Shown in pieces: positions 8,805 through 16,403 of a stretch of DNA of 30,820 bases (position 1 is its first letter; every line of letters begins with the position of its first letter). The notes beneath the pieces are model-generated. The model did no database searches. It was not told the origin of the DNA and saw nothing but the letters and a program-made list of their open reading frames with translations. The DNA is taken from contig NZ_CALERY010000024.1 of NCBI RefSeq assembly GCF_937906905.1, forward strand, positions 1 to 30,820, in the 5' to 3' direction. Both the position numbers and the translations under genes were made by a program. The DNA is from an uncultured Helicobacter sp. (GTDB lineage: Bacteria > Campylobacterota > Campylobacteria > Campylobacterales > Helicobacteraceae).

Positions 8805-10004
8805 CTAGTCAAGCAGTGCGCGCACGAGATCACGGGCTTTTTGCGCGTTTGTCTCTAGGCTTAGCTCTCTGGCGCATGTGTGCGAGGCGCGCTTATACTC
8901 CAAAATCTCTTCGCAGGAGAGCGATGTGATAGCGCGAGCAAGCTCTGGTGCGCCATACCCTTGCGCCACGCGCCCCACAGGATAGCGCGCGAAAAATGTC
9001 CGCAGAGAATCTAGCGGCGTGGAGATGACACAAAGCCTGCTTTGGATATATTCAAAAAGCTTATTTGGCATGGCATTTTTGTTGTTGAAGCTAGAGTCTT
9101 GCAGGCTTATCACGCCGATGTCAAATTCATTGCAACGAGGCACGATTTCTTCAAGGCATACGGGCGGGAGAATAGTGAGATTGGGGATAGATTCCGCTTG
9201 GCGTATAAAATGCGCAAGATAATCAGTATTGTTGCTTAGCACCATGCAGGAGAGCTCATAGCCGCTGCCTAGCAGCCGCGCTAGTTCTAGGAGATTTGTA
9301 GAGCCTCGCTCTGCGCTAATAAGCCCATGATAGATAAGTCGCAGGGGAGAAGCTGGCGTAGTGGAGCTCTCAATCGGGCTTGGTGAGAGATTATAAAATG
9401 GCGGTAATGAGTAGTAGAGTGTGCTTTTGACACCAAACTCTCTCTCATAGCGTGCAGCGATTGGCTCGCTCACGCAGAGACAGGCGTCTGCTTGGGGGAG
9501 ATAGTGCGTGCATAGGTGAGAGAAAAGCTTCCCAAGTCCGCTAAGCCATGCTGGGTCTTCATACTCAAGCGGATAAAATTCGCGCAGATCTACCAAAATT
9601 TTGCAGCTATTATGATTTTCATCTTTTCTACACTTGCCACCGCTAGATTCTCGCTTATAGTCGCAGGCAAATGGCAGCAGCACGATGTCTTCGACGATGA
9701 TGAGATGAAGTTTTGGCAGTGAGCGTAGGATTGTGGGGATACATTCACGCTCTTTAGTGTAGATAAGTGGGGCAAAATCGCCCTGCTCACATAGGGAGCG
9801 GATTTTTTCATTTTGCTCTTTGGTGCGGGTTTGGGCGTTGTGTGTAGGGGCAGGGAAGCTAAAGCAGCGCGCACCAGATTCTGGGCTGGTCTCTCGTGCG
9901 ATGACATACAAATGAGCCATAGATTTTAGGCTCTCTATCATGCGATGTGGGCGCGGGCGTTTGGTCGTATCAAAATCCGCAAGTATGGCGATATGTGGTT
10001 TCAT
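8805..10004 (-). CDS. Glycosyltransferase, GT4-like (GT-B fold)
   Basis: This is a 399-residue cytosolic sugar transferase, probably acting on a lipopolysaccharide, capsule or glycoprotein glycan. The N-terminal half (IAILADFDTTKRPRPHRMIE, 5-24, then ILVDLREFYPLEYEDP and ADACLCVSEPIA) looks like an acceptor domain. The C-terminal half has LRLIYHGLISAERG (221-234) and the donor-binding segment NAMPNKLFEYIQSRLCVIS (310-328), where an acidic residue normally contacts the nucleotide sugar. Neither donor nor acceptor can be read from the sequence. The ATG at 10004 has a weak ribosome site. It lies 34 bases after the permease and upstream of UDP-glucose dehydrogenase, so a glucuronate- or xylose-derived donor is possible but not shown. 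A short Ser/Pro-rich linker at 207-220 joins the domains. Confidence 0.8.
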   Translation of the reverse strand: MKPHIAILADFDTTKRPRPHRMIESLKSMAHLYVIARETSPESGARCFSFPAPTHNAQTRTKEQNEKIRSLCEQGDFAPLIYTKERECIPTILRSLPKLHLIIVEDIVLLPFACDYKRESSGGKCRKDENHNSCKILVDLREFYPLEYEDPAWLSGLGKLFSHLCTHYLPQADACLCVSEPIAARYEREFGVKSTLYYSLPPFYNLSPSPIESSTTPASPLRLIYHGLISAERGSTNLLELARLLGSGYELSCMVLSNNTDYLAHFIRQAESIPNLTILPPVCLEEIVPRCNEFDIGVISLQDSSFNNKNAMPNKLFEYIQSRLCVISTPLDSLRTFFARYPVGRVAQGYGAPELARAITSLSCEEILEYKRASHTCARELSLETNAQKARDLVRALLD

Positions 10005-10038
10005 GGTAATTTGCTACTGCTGATTAACCCAAATGCGC

Positions 10039-11391
10039 TTATCCAAGGATAAGCGCGCCAATCACACCAGCAAGCAGCAATGGAATGTTGAAAGCGATAA
10101 ATGTCGGCACGCAAGTATCCCAGATGTGATCGTGTTTGGAATCAGCATTGAGCCCAGAGGTCGGTCCTATGGTACTATCACTCGCTGGCGAGCCTGCATC
10201 GCCTATGGCTGCGGCAATGCCAATAAGCAGAATCGTCGCCTCTGTGCTAAAGCCCAGCTGCACACATAGTGGGCAAAAGAATGTCGCGATGATGGGGATT
10301 GTGCCAAATGATGAGCCAATGCCCATAGTGATAAACAGCCCTAGCACTATCATGAGCAACGCCCCGCCAAGCTTCCCGCCAACAAGCCCCGCACCAATTT
10401 CAATAAGCCCATCTACTGCAGCACTGCTTCGCAGCACCTCGCCAAATCCAGCTGCTAGCAGCATGACAAAGGCAATAAAGCCCATGAGCTTGATCCCACT
10501 ATCCACGAGATTATCCATGCTTCTCCACGCGATTCCGCCTCCTAGCAGCATGATGACTACGCCACTAAATGCGCCAAGAGGCATGGAGTTGGTATAGAGC
10601 TGCACGAGAAATGCCACTACCGCGCCGATGATGATACTCACATCTGCCATGGTGATTTGTGCGCTTTTGATGTGCTTGGTGTGGCTCTCAATCGCGCATT
10701 CTTGGTAGATTCTAGGGCGTGCGTAGAAAACCCCTACCGCGATAAATAGCCCTAGCAGCATAGCCAGCCCACCAATCCATAGCACACCTGCAGTGTCATC
10801 AAGCGTGATAGAGAAGCCATGCTTATTCATCTCGCGGATTAAGGTTTGATGAAATAGTAATCCATAGCCAATAGGCAGTGTGATATAGGGAGCTTGCAGA
10901 CCAAATGTTAGCGCGCAAGCCACTGCACGCCGATCGATTTTTAGCATATTAAACACGCCAAGCAATGGGGGAATAAGAATAGGGATAAAGGCGATATGCA
11001 CGGGGATTAGATTTTGCGAGAGGGAGGCGATGGCTGCGATGGCTAGACAGATAAAGATACTAGTTTTTACCGAGCCTCCAGCTTTTGCACCTTTGCTAAA
11101 AAGCTCTGTGAGCTTGTAGATAGCGATTGCGATGATATTGCTTTTGGCAATGGCAGAAGCAAGGAAGCCTAGCAGAATGTAGCTAAGGGCGATTTCGAGA
11201 TTTGAGCTCATGCCTTTGATAAAAACTTGCAAACTTTCTTGCAGCCCACTACCACTAAGCACGCCAGCAAGGAGTGCAGAAGCAAAGAGTGCGAGCAGGA
11301 CATTGCAGCGCGCAAGGCAGAGTAGGCACATAGCAAGCACACTGATGAGTGCTGGGTTAGTTAGAAGAAGGAGGAGATCTTTCACATACAC
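10039..11391 (-). CDS. YuiF/NhaC-like membrane permease (HP0758 type)
   Basis: This is a polytopic inner-membrane protein of 450 residues with about 10-12 hydrophobic segments. It resembles the Na+/H+ antiporter-related family that includes B. subtilis YuiF and H. pylori HP0758. Diagnostic stretches are SQNLIPVHIAFIPILIPPLL (about 134-153), TMGIGSSFGTIPI and the C-terminal GDAGSPASDSTIGPTSGLNA. YuiF relatives are thought to move amino acids such as histidine in exchange with cations; the substrate here is unknown. It starts 5 bases after aguB. Both candidate starts are GTG: 11391, and 11385, which is better spaced from the AAAAGG site that overlaps the aguB stop. The aguB-permease pair is also adjacent in H. 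pylori (HP0757-HP0758, from memory), which suggests import of a compound related to the AguB reaction. Confidence 0.8.
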   Translation of the reverse strand: MYVKDLLLLLTNPALISVLAMCLLCLARCNVLLALFASALLAGVLSGSGLQESLQVFIKGMSSNLEIALSYILLGFLASAIAKSNIIAIAIYKLTELFSKGAKAGGSVKTSIFICLAIAAIASLSQNLIPVHIAFIPILIPPLLGVFNMLKIDRRAVACALTFGLQAPYITLPIGYGLLFHQTLIREMNKHGFSITLDDTAGVLWIGGLAMLLGLFIAVGVFYARPRIYQECAIESHTKHIKSAQITMADVSIIIGAVVAFLVQLYTNSMPLGAFSGVVIMLLGGGIAWRSMDNLVDSGIKLMGFIAFVMLLAAGFGEVLRSSAAVDGLIEIGAGLVGGKLGGALLMIVLGLFITMGIGSSFGTIPIIATFFCPLCVQLGFSTEATILLIGIAAAIGDAGSPASDSTIGPTSGLNADSKHDHIWDTCVPTFIAFNIPLLLAGVIGALILG

Positions 11392-11396
11392 GCCTT

Positions 11397-12335
11397 TTAA
11401 CGGGAGTTGTGAGGATTACCACTAGAATCTAGCAAGCTAGATTCTCTGCAATAGCGCTGCAAAATCTCACCATAGGCATCAATCCTGCGATCGCGCAGAA
11501 ATGGCCAGATCCTGCGCACATCTTGTGTGCGAGAGAGATCAATCTCACAGATGAGTGTATGCTCGTTGGATTCTGCTTTGCAGAGTATCTCTCCCTGCGC
11601 GCCGCTTACAAAACTATGACCAAAAAACTCTATCCCCTCGCCTACATTACTAGAATCTGGCTCAAATCCCACGCGATTTATGGCGATAAGCGGCAGGGCA
11701 TTTGCCACGCTGTGGCTTCGCTGGATAATCTGCCACGAGTCTAGTTGGCGGGATTTCTCATCGGATCTATCGCTTGGCGTGAAGCCTATGGCAGTAGGAT
11801 AGATTAGTATATCTGCACCCTTTAGCGCCATGATTCTGGCAGCTTCTGGATACCACTGATCCCAGCATACCAGCACGCCAAGCCGCCCCACACTTGTATC
11901 AATAGGCGAGAATCCCAAATCCCCGGGCGTAAAGTAGAATTTCTCATAGAAACTTGGGTCATCAGGGATATGCATTTTGCGATATTTCCCAGCAATAGAG
12001 CCGTCTTTTTCAAACACGACTGCAGTATTGTGATACAAGCCCTTTGCGCGCTTTTCAAATAGCGAGCTTACTAGCACGACCTGGGCTTCTTTGGCTAGGG
12101 CGCTAAAGCGTGTGATCTCTTGCTCAAAATTCTCTGCCAAGTCAAACAACCCCACATTTTCATGCTGGCAGAAATACGCGCTCTGGTGGAGCTCCTGGAG
12201 TGCGACAAGCTCGACTTGACTCTCCTGTTTGGCGCGTAAAACCTCCTTGCGGATATAGGCAAATGTCTCATCTGCATTGCCATAGAATCTATGCTGGAGT
12301 GCGGCGATTTTTAGGGTGTTGGGGATGCTTGCCAT
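11397..12335 (-). CDS. aguB: N-carbamoylputrescine amidase-like carbon-nitrogen hydrolase
   Basis: This is a nitrilase-superfamily amidase of 312 residues, expected to split N-carbamoylputrescine into putrescine, CO2 and ammonia. The catalytic triad is visible: Glu48 in ALQELHQ, Lys120 in KYRKMHIPDD and Cys157 in VLVCWDQWYPE. The segments IPDDPSFYEKFYFTPGD, IYPTAIGF and GHSFV fit AguB enzymes. H. pylori annotates its orthologue (HP0757) as a beta-alanine synthetase homologue, so substrate identity rests on family similarity. ATG at 12335 with AAGG upstream. Its last codons contain two motif copies in inverted orientation that form a near-perfect 22-base palindrome (11424-11445). It sits between the acidic small protein and the permease, all on one strand with short gaps. 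Agmatine deiminase, the preceding enzyme, is not in the window. Confidence 0.85.
   Translation of the reverse strand: MASIPNTLKIAALQHRFYGNADETFAYIRKEVLRAKQESQVELVALQELHQSAYFCQHENVGLFDLAENFEQEITRFSALAKEAQVVLVSSLFEKRAKGLYHNTAVVFEKDGSIAGKYRKMHIPDDPSFYEKFYFTPGDLGFSPIDTSVGRLGVLVCWDQWYPEAARIMALKGADILIYPTAIGFTPSDRSDEKSRQLDSWQIIQRSHSVANALPLIAINRVGFEPDSSNVGEGIEFFGHSFVSGAQGEILCKAESNEHTLICEIDLSRTQDVRRIWPFLRDRRIDAYGEILQRYCRESSLLDSSGNPHNSR
11424..11445. repeat. 22-base inverted pair of the GANTC-centred word
   Basis: Arms AGAATCTAGC and GCTAGATTCT are exact reverse complements separated by AA, giving a 10-bp stem if extruded. The site is inside the 3' end of aguB, where it codes for Ser/Leu/Asp residues just before the stop codon. 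No T run follows on the aguB strand, so it is not a classical terminator. It is the best-formed inverted pair of the repeated word in the window. Confidence 0.85.
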
Positions 12336-12370
12336 GTTGTGCCTTCGTGTTGGTATGGAGCTATTGTGAT

Positions 12371-12577
12371 TTATTCTTGGTATTCGGAATCTGGATTTTC
12401 ATAATCATCGCTATCATATTGACTATGATCACCCCAGTCATCTTCATCATCAAACTCATCAAAACTCTCTTCATCATCTTCCCAATCCAAATCCCCATCA
12501 TCATCTTCCCAGCTGCCCATGAGCAGTGGCGCATATTGGGTGGATTCTGGTTTATCTAGCACTTCCAAAGCTTGCAT
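12371..12577 (-). CDS. Small highly acidic protein of unknown function
   Basis: I do not recognise a family. The 68-residue product has 29 Asp or Glu residues, one Lys and no Arg, so it is strongly anionic (net charge about -28). The acidic block runs from residue 24 to the end. It has no signal peptide or membrane segment and no cysteines. It is probably real: the ATG lies 3 bases after the tcdA stop, and the last two sense codons of tcdA (AAG GAG) are its Shine-Dalgarno sequence at ideal spacing, which suggests translational coupling. aguB follows 35 bases later. The composition resembles DNA-mimic or metal- or protein-buffering acidic tails, but nothing in the sequence chooses among these. 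Confidence 0.75.
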   Translation of the reverse strand: MQALEVLDKPESTQYAPLLMGSWEDDDGDLDWEDDEESFDEFDDEDDWGDHSQYDSDDYENPDSEYQE

Positions 12578-12580
12578 GAT

Positions 12581-13357
12581 TTACTCCTTAGTTAGATTTA
12601 TTGCGTGGCTAGCAAGGATATCGCGTATCACTTCGCTAGCAATTTGTAGCCCAAAGCTCGCCGTAACCGCGCTAAAGCTCCCAAGCCCTTTGCATTTGGG
12701 CGGCTCTGGGCTAAAGATTGTTTTATAATCGCCTTTGAAGCCCTGTTTTTTCAGCCCATCGCGTAGCTTTCTGGCAAATTTATCGCCATAGCTTTTCCAA
12801 ATGCTAGCGACTTTTATTTCAAGTGGGTTTAGCTTTTTGGCACTGCCTGTGGAGCAGATGAAGCGCCCATAGGGCATGTGCGCGCATGCCTTAGCGAGCA
12901 GGATTTTAGCAGGTATGTCATCGATAGCATCGATAACATAGTCAAACCCGCAAAATTGCTTTGCGCTATCGCTGGACGAGCTTGCGTGAGAATCCGCGCT
13001 ATTTTTTTCTGTGTCTGCTTCTGCACATTTTTGCATAGATTCTGCCATAAACCCCTCTAGCCACGCAGAATCTAGCTGTGCCTCAATCCCCACTACCCCT
13101 GGATAAAGCTGCTCTAGGACTTTGACTTTGACTTTGCCTATGGATTCTGCACCGATTTGTCGGTTTTGATTTGTGATGTCAAAGCAATCTTTATCGACGA
13201 TGGTGATATTTCTGCATCCAGCGCGATAAAGCCCATCAAGCGCAAATCCCCCTACGCCTCCCACACCAAAGATGATTGCGCGCTTTGTTGCAATGTGCGA
13301 GAATCCCTCGCCAAAGAGTAGTCGCGAGCGTGTGAATCGATCTTGAATCTCGTGCAT
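12581..13357 (-). CDS. tcdA: tRNA threonylcarbamoyladenosine dehydratase (ThiF/E1-like)
   Basis: This is an E1-like enzyme that uses ATP to cyclise t6A37 in tRNA to ct6A. The protein has 258 residues from the ATG at 13357, close to the E. coli length. It starts with the family signature RFTRSRLLFGEG (7-18), then the nucleotide loop IIFGVGGVGG (28-37), VDKDCFDITNQNRQ and DAIDDIPAK. I set the start at 13357, with AAGGA upstream, instead of a longer reading to 13453 that adds 32 unsupported residues. A Ser/Asp/Glu-rich insertion (around residues 105-130, positions about 12965-13050) is not typical of the family and carries copies of the repeated word. It is the first gene of the minus-strand run and is coupled to the acidic small protein downstream. 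ThiF relatives are varied, so the exact reaction is inferred. Confidence 0.87.
   Translation of the reverse strand: MHEIQDRFTRSRLLFGEGFSHIATKRAIIFGVGGVGGFALDGLYRAGCRNITIVDKDCFDITNQNRQIGAESIGKVKVKVLEQLYPGVVGIEAQLDSAWLEGFMAESMQKCAEADTEKNSADSHASSSSDSAKQFCGFDYVIDAIDDIPAKILLAKACAHMPYGRFICSTGSAKKLNPLEIKVASIWKSYGDKFARKLRDGLKKQGFKGDYKTIFSPEPPKCKGLGSFSAVTASFGLQIASEVIRDILASHAINLTKE
12584..12589 (-). promoter_or_regulatory. Ribosome-binding site of the acidic ORF inside the end of tcdA
   Basis: AAGGAG on the minus strand is formed by the final Lys-Glu codons of tcdA and lies 6 bases before the ATG of the acidic protein. This placement supports both the reality of the small gene and its coupling to tcdA. 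Confidence 0.8.
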
Positions 13358-13514
13358 AAAAATCCTTAATGATAGTGCTAGATTACTCTTGGATCTAGGG
13401 GGTTGAACCTTGTAAAAGCGCGTATTGTAGCATGAAATCGCCATGAAAGGCATGATTTTTGGCGATTTTGGGTTTTTGGATTGTTTAAAAATTATTTACC
13501 TTTTTTTCTAAACT

Positions 13515-13520
13515 TATACC
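13515..13520 (+). promoter_or_regulatory. Candidate -10 box for the outer-membrane protein gene
   Basis: TATACC lies 31 bases before the ATG at 13552, just downstream of a run of seven T (13501-13507). An AAAGGA ribosome site sits at 13541-13546. The preceding sequence is AT-rich and no -35 box is clear. The resemblance to the TATACT box of the peroxidase gene gives modest support. Confidence 0.4.
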
Positions 13521-13551
13521 GCTTCAAATCTAACAATCACAAAGGACACTC

Positions 13552-14298
13552 ATGCAAATCTTCACACAAACAAAATCTCTTGTAGTATCTGGCGCACTAG
13601 CTTTCGCACTTAGCGCAAGCCAAGCGCTTGCAGATGAGAGCAAAAGCGGAGCGTTTGTAGGCGCGGAAGTGGGTATGATCACAAATTTCGCTGCCACGCA
13701 GTCATTACCTCAAGCTGGCAATCAGGCTGAAAATATAACAAGAAAAACCACCACCTATCCATTTGGCGCAATCGGGCTAAAGGCGGGCTACACATATTAT
13801 TTCAATAATGCTTTTGGGCTTCGCGCCTACGGAGCCTATAACTATGGCTTTAATGGCTCAAACTCTACAGAAACCACGATAGAGGGCGGTGGTCAGCAAG
13901 GTGGTGCTACCACCACGACAAATAAAACCAATGCCCTCACTTCGCTCCACCAGGTCAGTGCCAATATCGATGTAGTCTGGGATTTTGTGCAAATCTCTGG
14001 CACTAGCCTTGGGGTGTATGCAGGGATTGGGGCAGGGTATGCTGCACATACGGAGTCAAGCACAAGCACAGAGGGCGCAGCGACGACTACCACAGATACA
14101 AACATGGGCTCTGGCTTCGTGCTACCGGTAAATCTAGGACTAGAGCTTGGCATAGGCAAGCACCACCGCGCAGGGCTGAATTTCAAAATCCCCACACTTG
14201 CAGCAAGCTTCAAGGATAATGTCGGCGCTCAGGCGACTAATATGGAATACAAAAGTCGCAATCTTATTGTAAGCGTGAGCTATGCGTATGTGTTTTAA
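13552..14298 (+). CDS. Outer-membrane beta-barrel protein
   Basis: The 248-residue product begins with a clear signal peptide (about residues 1-27, ending SASQALA). It then shows alternating amphipathic strands with aromatic residues (GLKAGYTYYFNNAFGLRAYG, GVYAGIGAGYAAH) and ends in VSVSYAYVF, a C-terminal phenylalanine strand of the type used for outer-membrane insertion. This matches small eight-stranded barrels and the general style of Helicobacter OMPs; I cannot place it in a named Hop or Hof group. Two Thr/Gly/Gln-rich loops (about residues 104-123 and 164-184) are probably surface exposed and variable. ATG at 13552 with AAAGGA upstream. It is a single gene, divergent from tcdA and convergent with lpxR. 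Adhesin, porin or structural roles are all open. Confidence 0.85.
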   Translation: MQIFTQTKSLVVSGALAFALSASQALADESKSGAFVGAEVGMITNFAATQSLPQAGNQAENITRKTTTYPFGAIGLKAGYTYYFNNAFGLRAYGAYNYGFNGSNSTETTIEGGGQQGGATTTTNKTNALTSLHQVSANIDVVWDFVQISGTSLGVYAGIGAGYAAHTESSTSTEGAATTTTDTNMGSGFVLPVNLGLELGIGKHHRAGLNFKIPTLAASFKDNVGAQATNMEYKSRNLIVSVSYAYVF

Positions 14299-14306
14299 GG
14301 CTTGGT

Positions 14307-14333
14307 AGATTCTGGCGTATGCTACTAGAATCT
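14307..14333. terminator. Inverted motif pair between convergent OMP and lpxR genes
   Basis: AGATTCT (14307-14313) and AGAATCT (14327-14333) are exact reverse complements and can form a 7-bp stem, or 9 bp with one G-T pair, with a short loop. The site starts nine bases after the OMP stop and lies between two convergent genes. A moderately T-rich stretch follows (14339-14351). It could act as a bidirectional terminator, as inverted uptake-sequence pairs do in other bacteria; this is inference. Confidence 0.5.
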
Positions 14334-14378
14334 CCTAGTTTGTGTTATTTTAGTCTGCATGTCATTAAGATCTATGGG

Positions 14379-15560
14379 CTAGATTTTGCTCCCTAGTGTG
14401 ATCCCAGCAAAGCTTACAAAGCCATCTTGTGTGGCAAACTCTTTGCTCCTATGCACCACTGCGTAGGAGCAGAAAAACCGCCTATACTCCAGTGCCAATC
14501 CCCAGACAAACTCCCCCACAACAGGCAGCACATCGATGCTGTGTGGCGTGGCAAAATGTGGGGCAAAGGTGTTGCCCTGCAAGAAGATATTTCTCCCCAC
14601 TACACGCACTCCCACTCCAGCAAATCCATAGAAACTAAAGCTACTTGAATTTGTGCTAGGCGGGGTGATGAAGCCAGAGTTTATGAGATAGGGTGCGTTA
14701 TTGGCATAGAGATGATAGCCAAGCCGCAGCAGTAAGCTTGTTTGGGCATGGATTCTGGCATTGCCTAGTGCTAGGGAGAATTGCGGCATGAGATCAAGCC
14801 AGTGCGCGCTATATCTAAGCGCCTGCGGGATACTTGCACTTATGCCATAGGAGAGATTGGCGATAAATTCATTGCGTAGCTGCGTATCCCAGCCAGCAAG
14901 CCGTGCGTTATTGGTGAGATCGTGGATAAAATCTTGCGTTTGCTTGGCAAGTGCCGCCTTCCCCACAAGCCCTAAATCAATCCCCAAACTCTCAAACACA
15001 TACGCACTACGATTAAACGCAAAAAATCTCGCATACAGCGCACCACCATAGGGGTGATCATGGGCTTTTGGGATAGGAGAGAATCTATCTTTTGGCGCAT
15101 ACATTTCTTGTGTGATAGCCATGCCAAATGCGCTAAAAAGCGCAGGTGAAGAGCAGAGTGTGGGGGCTTGGCTAGAATCTGGTGCGTCTGTTTTGCCACG
15201 AGCATTTGTGGGGGTATTGGTGCTTTGCTGGGCGCTAGTTTTGCGCGATTTGGCAAGCGCGATAAGCCCTTGGGCGGAAAATACGCGCAAGAATCTAGCG
15301 GTGCGGCTTGTGGATTCTGGTGTATTTGATGTGCTTGGCGCACAGGCGCTAGGGGATACAAACTCCTTAGAGACAAACCCTAAGCTCACCCCAGCAGTGT
15401 AGTATTTATCCACGCGACTATTGAAATTTGCATCATTTTCATAATCTAGCCAAAGCAGCGCACGCGTGCGAGACTCTGCATATAAAATCTCTCCTCCTAA
15501 TGCGATGATTAAGCATGCGCAAATCCCATGTCCCAAAGCCCTTGCAAAATCCTGCTTCAC
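14379..15560 (-). CDS. lpxR: Lipid A 3'-O-deacylase family outer-membrane protein
   Basis: LpxR enzymes are outer-membrane beta-barrels that remove the 3'-linked acyl chains of lipid A; H. pylori HP0694 is a known relative. The 393-residue protein has a signal sequence (about 1-28). Key family motifs are DYENDANF (39-46, with the catalytic Asn-Asp pair), DKYYTAGVSLGF (51-62), DHPYGGALYARF (168-179, with the proposed catalytic His) and GWDTQLRNEF (223-232). Residues about 66-143 form a Ser/Thr/Pro-rich insertion missing from typical homologues and carrying several copies of the repeated word. GTG start at 15560 with AAGGAG at good spacing. It lies 14 bases after hemD, so it is probably co-transcribed with hemD and the ligase. 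Activity on this organism's lipid A is inferred. Confidence 0.87.
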   Translation of the reverse strand: MKQDFARALGHGICACLIIALGGEILYAESRTRALLWLDYENDANFNSRVDKYYTAGVSLGFVSKEFVSPSACAPSTSNTPESTSRTARFLRVFSAQGLIALAKSRKTSAQQSTNTPTNARGKTDAPDSSQAPTLCSSPALFSAFGMAITQEMYAPKDRFSPIPKAHDHPYGGALYARFFAFNRSAYVFESLGIDLGLVGKAALAKQTQDFIHDLTNNARLAGWDTQLRNEFIANLSYGISASIPQALRYSAHWLDLMPQFSLALGNARIHAQTSLLLRLGYHLYANNAPYLINSGFITPPSTNSSSFSFYGFAGVGVRVVGRNIFLQGNTFAPHFATPHSIDVLPVVGEFVWGLALEYRRFFCSYAVVHRSKEFATQDGFVSFAGITLGSKI

Positions 15561-15574
15561 TTGCAGCTCCTTAT

Positions 15575-16384
15575 CTATCTCTTGGTTGTATTGCGTAGTG
15601 ATTTGGCTAGTGCTACGCAGGATTCTAGTGTCTGCTTGGGGCTGATATAGCTTCTAGCGCGGGAGTCTTGACTAAATGCGGCAAATGTGCTCTCCCCAAT
15701 CGCAATCGCAGTGTAGCTGCTATCCCAGCCAAAATTTTCTATGAATGCGCGATAGTTGCTAGGCGCGGTAAAAATCACAATCGAGTCGCGCGGTGGTTTA
15801 GCGGATTTGGGCAGGTGCAGGGGAGTGTTGGTGTAGGCGATGATTTGTATAAGGGGGATTTGCGCTTGGGATAGCATGCTATCAAGCCCAGAGATAATAT
15901 GCTTTGCGCGCAAATAAAGTGCGCGCCGCCCTTGCAGCCTAGTGATAAGCTCCTGACAGAAGCTTGCTCCATGTCCGCTAGGGCTTACAAACTCTACACC
16001 AATCCCTGCTTGTTCAAGGGCATTTGCCGTGCCAGAGCCTATGGCAAACGCCCTTTTCTCCCATAGTGCTTTAAGCTCATTATGGGAGTTCATGGATTGC
16101 TCTAGGGCATAGACTGCGTGTTTTGAAGTCATAATCATTACATCAATAGCATTATCAATAGCCGCCCCAAGCGCACTTTGCGCAGAATCTGCTTGGCGGG
16201 GTGGCAGAGCCTGTGGGCTTGGCGAAGAGTCGCTTGGCATGCTGGATTTGGATTCTCGCACGCTACCAGAATCTAGCAAGGCATTATGCAGGGCTGGGAG
16301 TAGTGGGAGATAGGTGATCTCACTCACACGCAGGGTAGGGATATCGCCAAAAGGTGTGGAATTTACTAGCACGATTTCTTGCAT
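15575..16384 (-). CDS. hemD: Uroporphyrinogen-III synthase
   Basis: HemD closes and inverts ring D of hydroxymethylbilane to give uroporphyrinogen III for haem synthesis. The family is poorly conserved, so the call rests on overall pattern: a two-domain protein with VMIMTSKHAVYAL (the family's 'TS.naV' segment), FAIGSGTANALEQAGI, ALYLRAKHI and a C-terminal IVIFTAPSNYRAFIENF and AIAIGESTFAAF. From the ATG at 16384, with GAGGGAAG upstream, it has 269 residues. The longer reading to 16531 adds 49 residues that overlap the ligase gene and is rejected. A Ser/Asp/Pro-rich insertion at about residues 37-70 is unusual and coded by copies of the repeated word. It lies 19 bases after the ligase and 14 bases before lpxR. 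Confidence 0.82.
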   Translation of the reverse strand: MQEIVLVNSTPFGDIPTLRVSEITYLPLLPALHNALLDSGSVRESKSSMPSDSSPSPQALPPRQADSAQSALGAAIDNAIDVMIMTSKHAVYALEQSMNSHNELKALWEKRAFAIGSGTANALEQAGIGVEFVSPSGHGASFCQELITRLQGRRALYLRAKHIISGLDSMLSQAQIPLIQIIAYTNTPLHLPKSAKPPRDSIVIFTAPSNYRAFIENFGWDSSYTAIAIGESTFAAFSQDSRARSYISPKQTLESCVALAKSLRNTTKR

Positions 16385-16403
16385 GCGCTTCCCTCTGTCA
16401 AGC

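Noticed and set aside
10136..10597. 153-codon open frame on the plus strand
   Set aside because: It lies wholly antisense to the YuiF-like permease, has Pro/Ser/Met-rich shadow composition and no ribosome site or family likeness.
13501..13507. Run of seven T before the outer-membrane protein gene, as a phase-variation tract
   Set aside because: Phase-variable tracts in Helicobacter OMP promoters are usually longer; seven is common by chance in AT-rich spacers.
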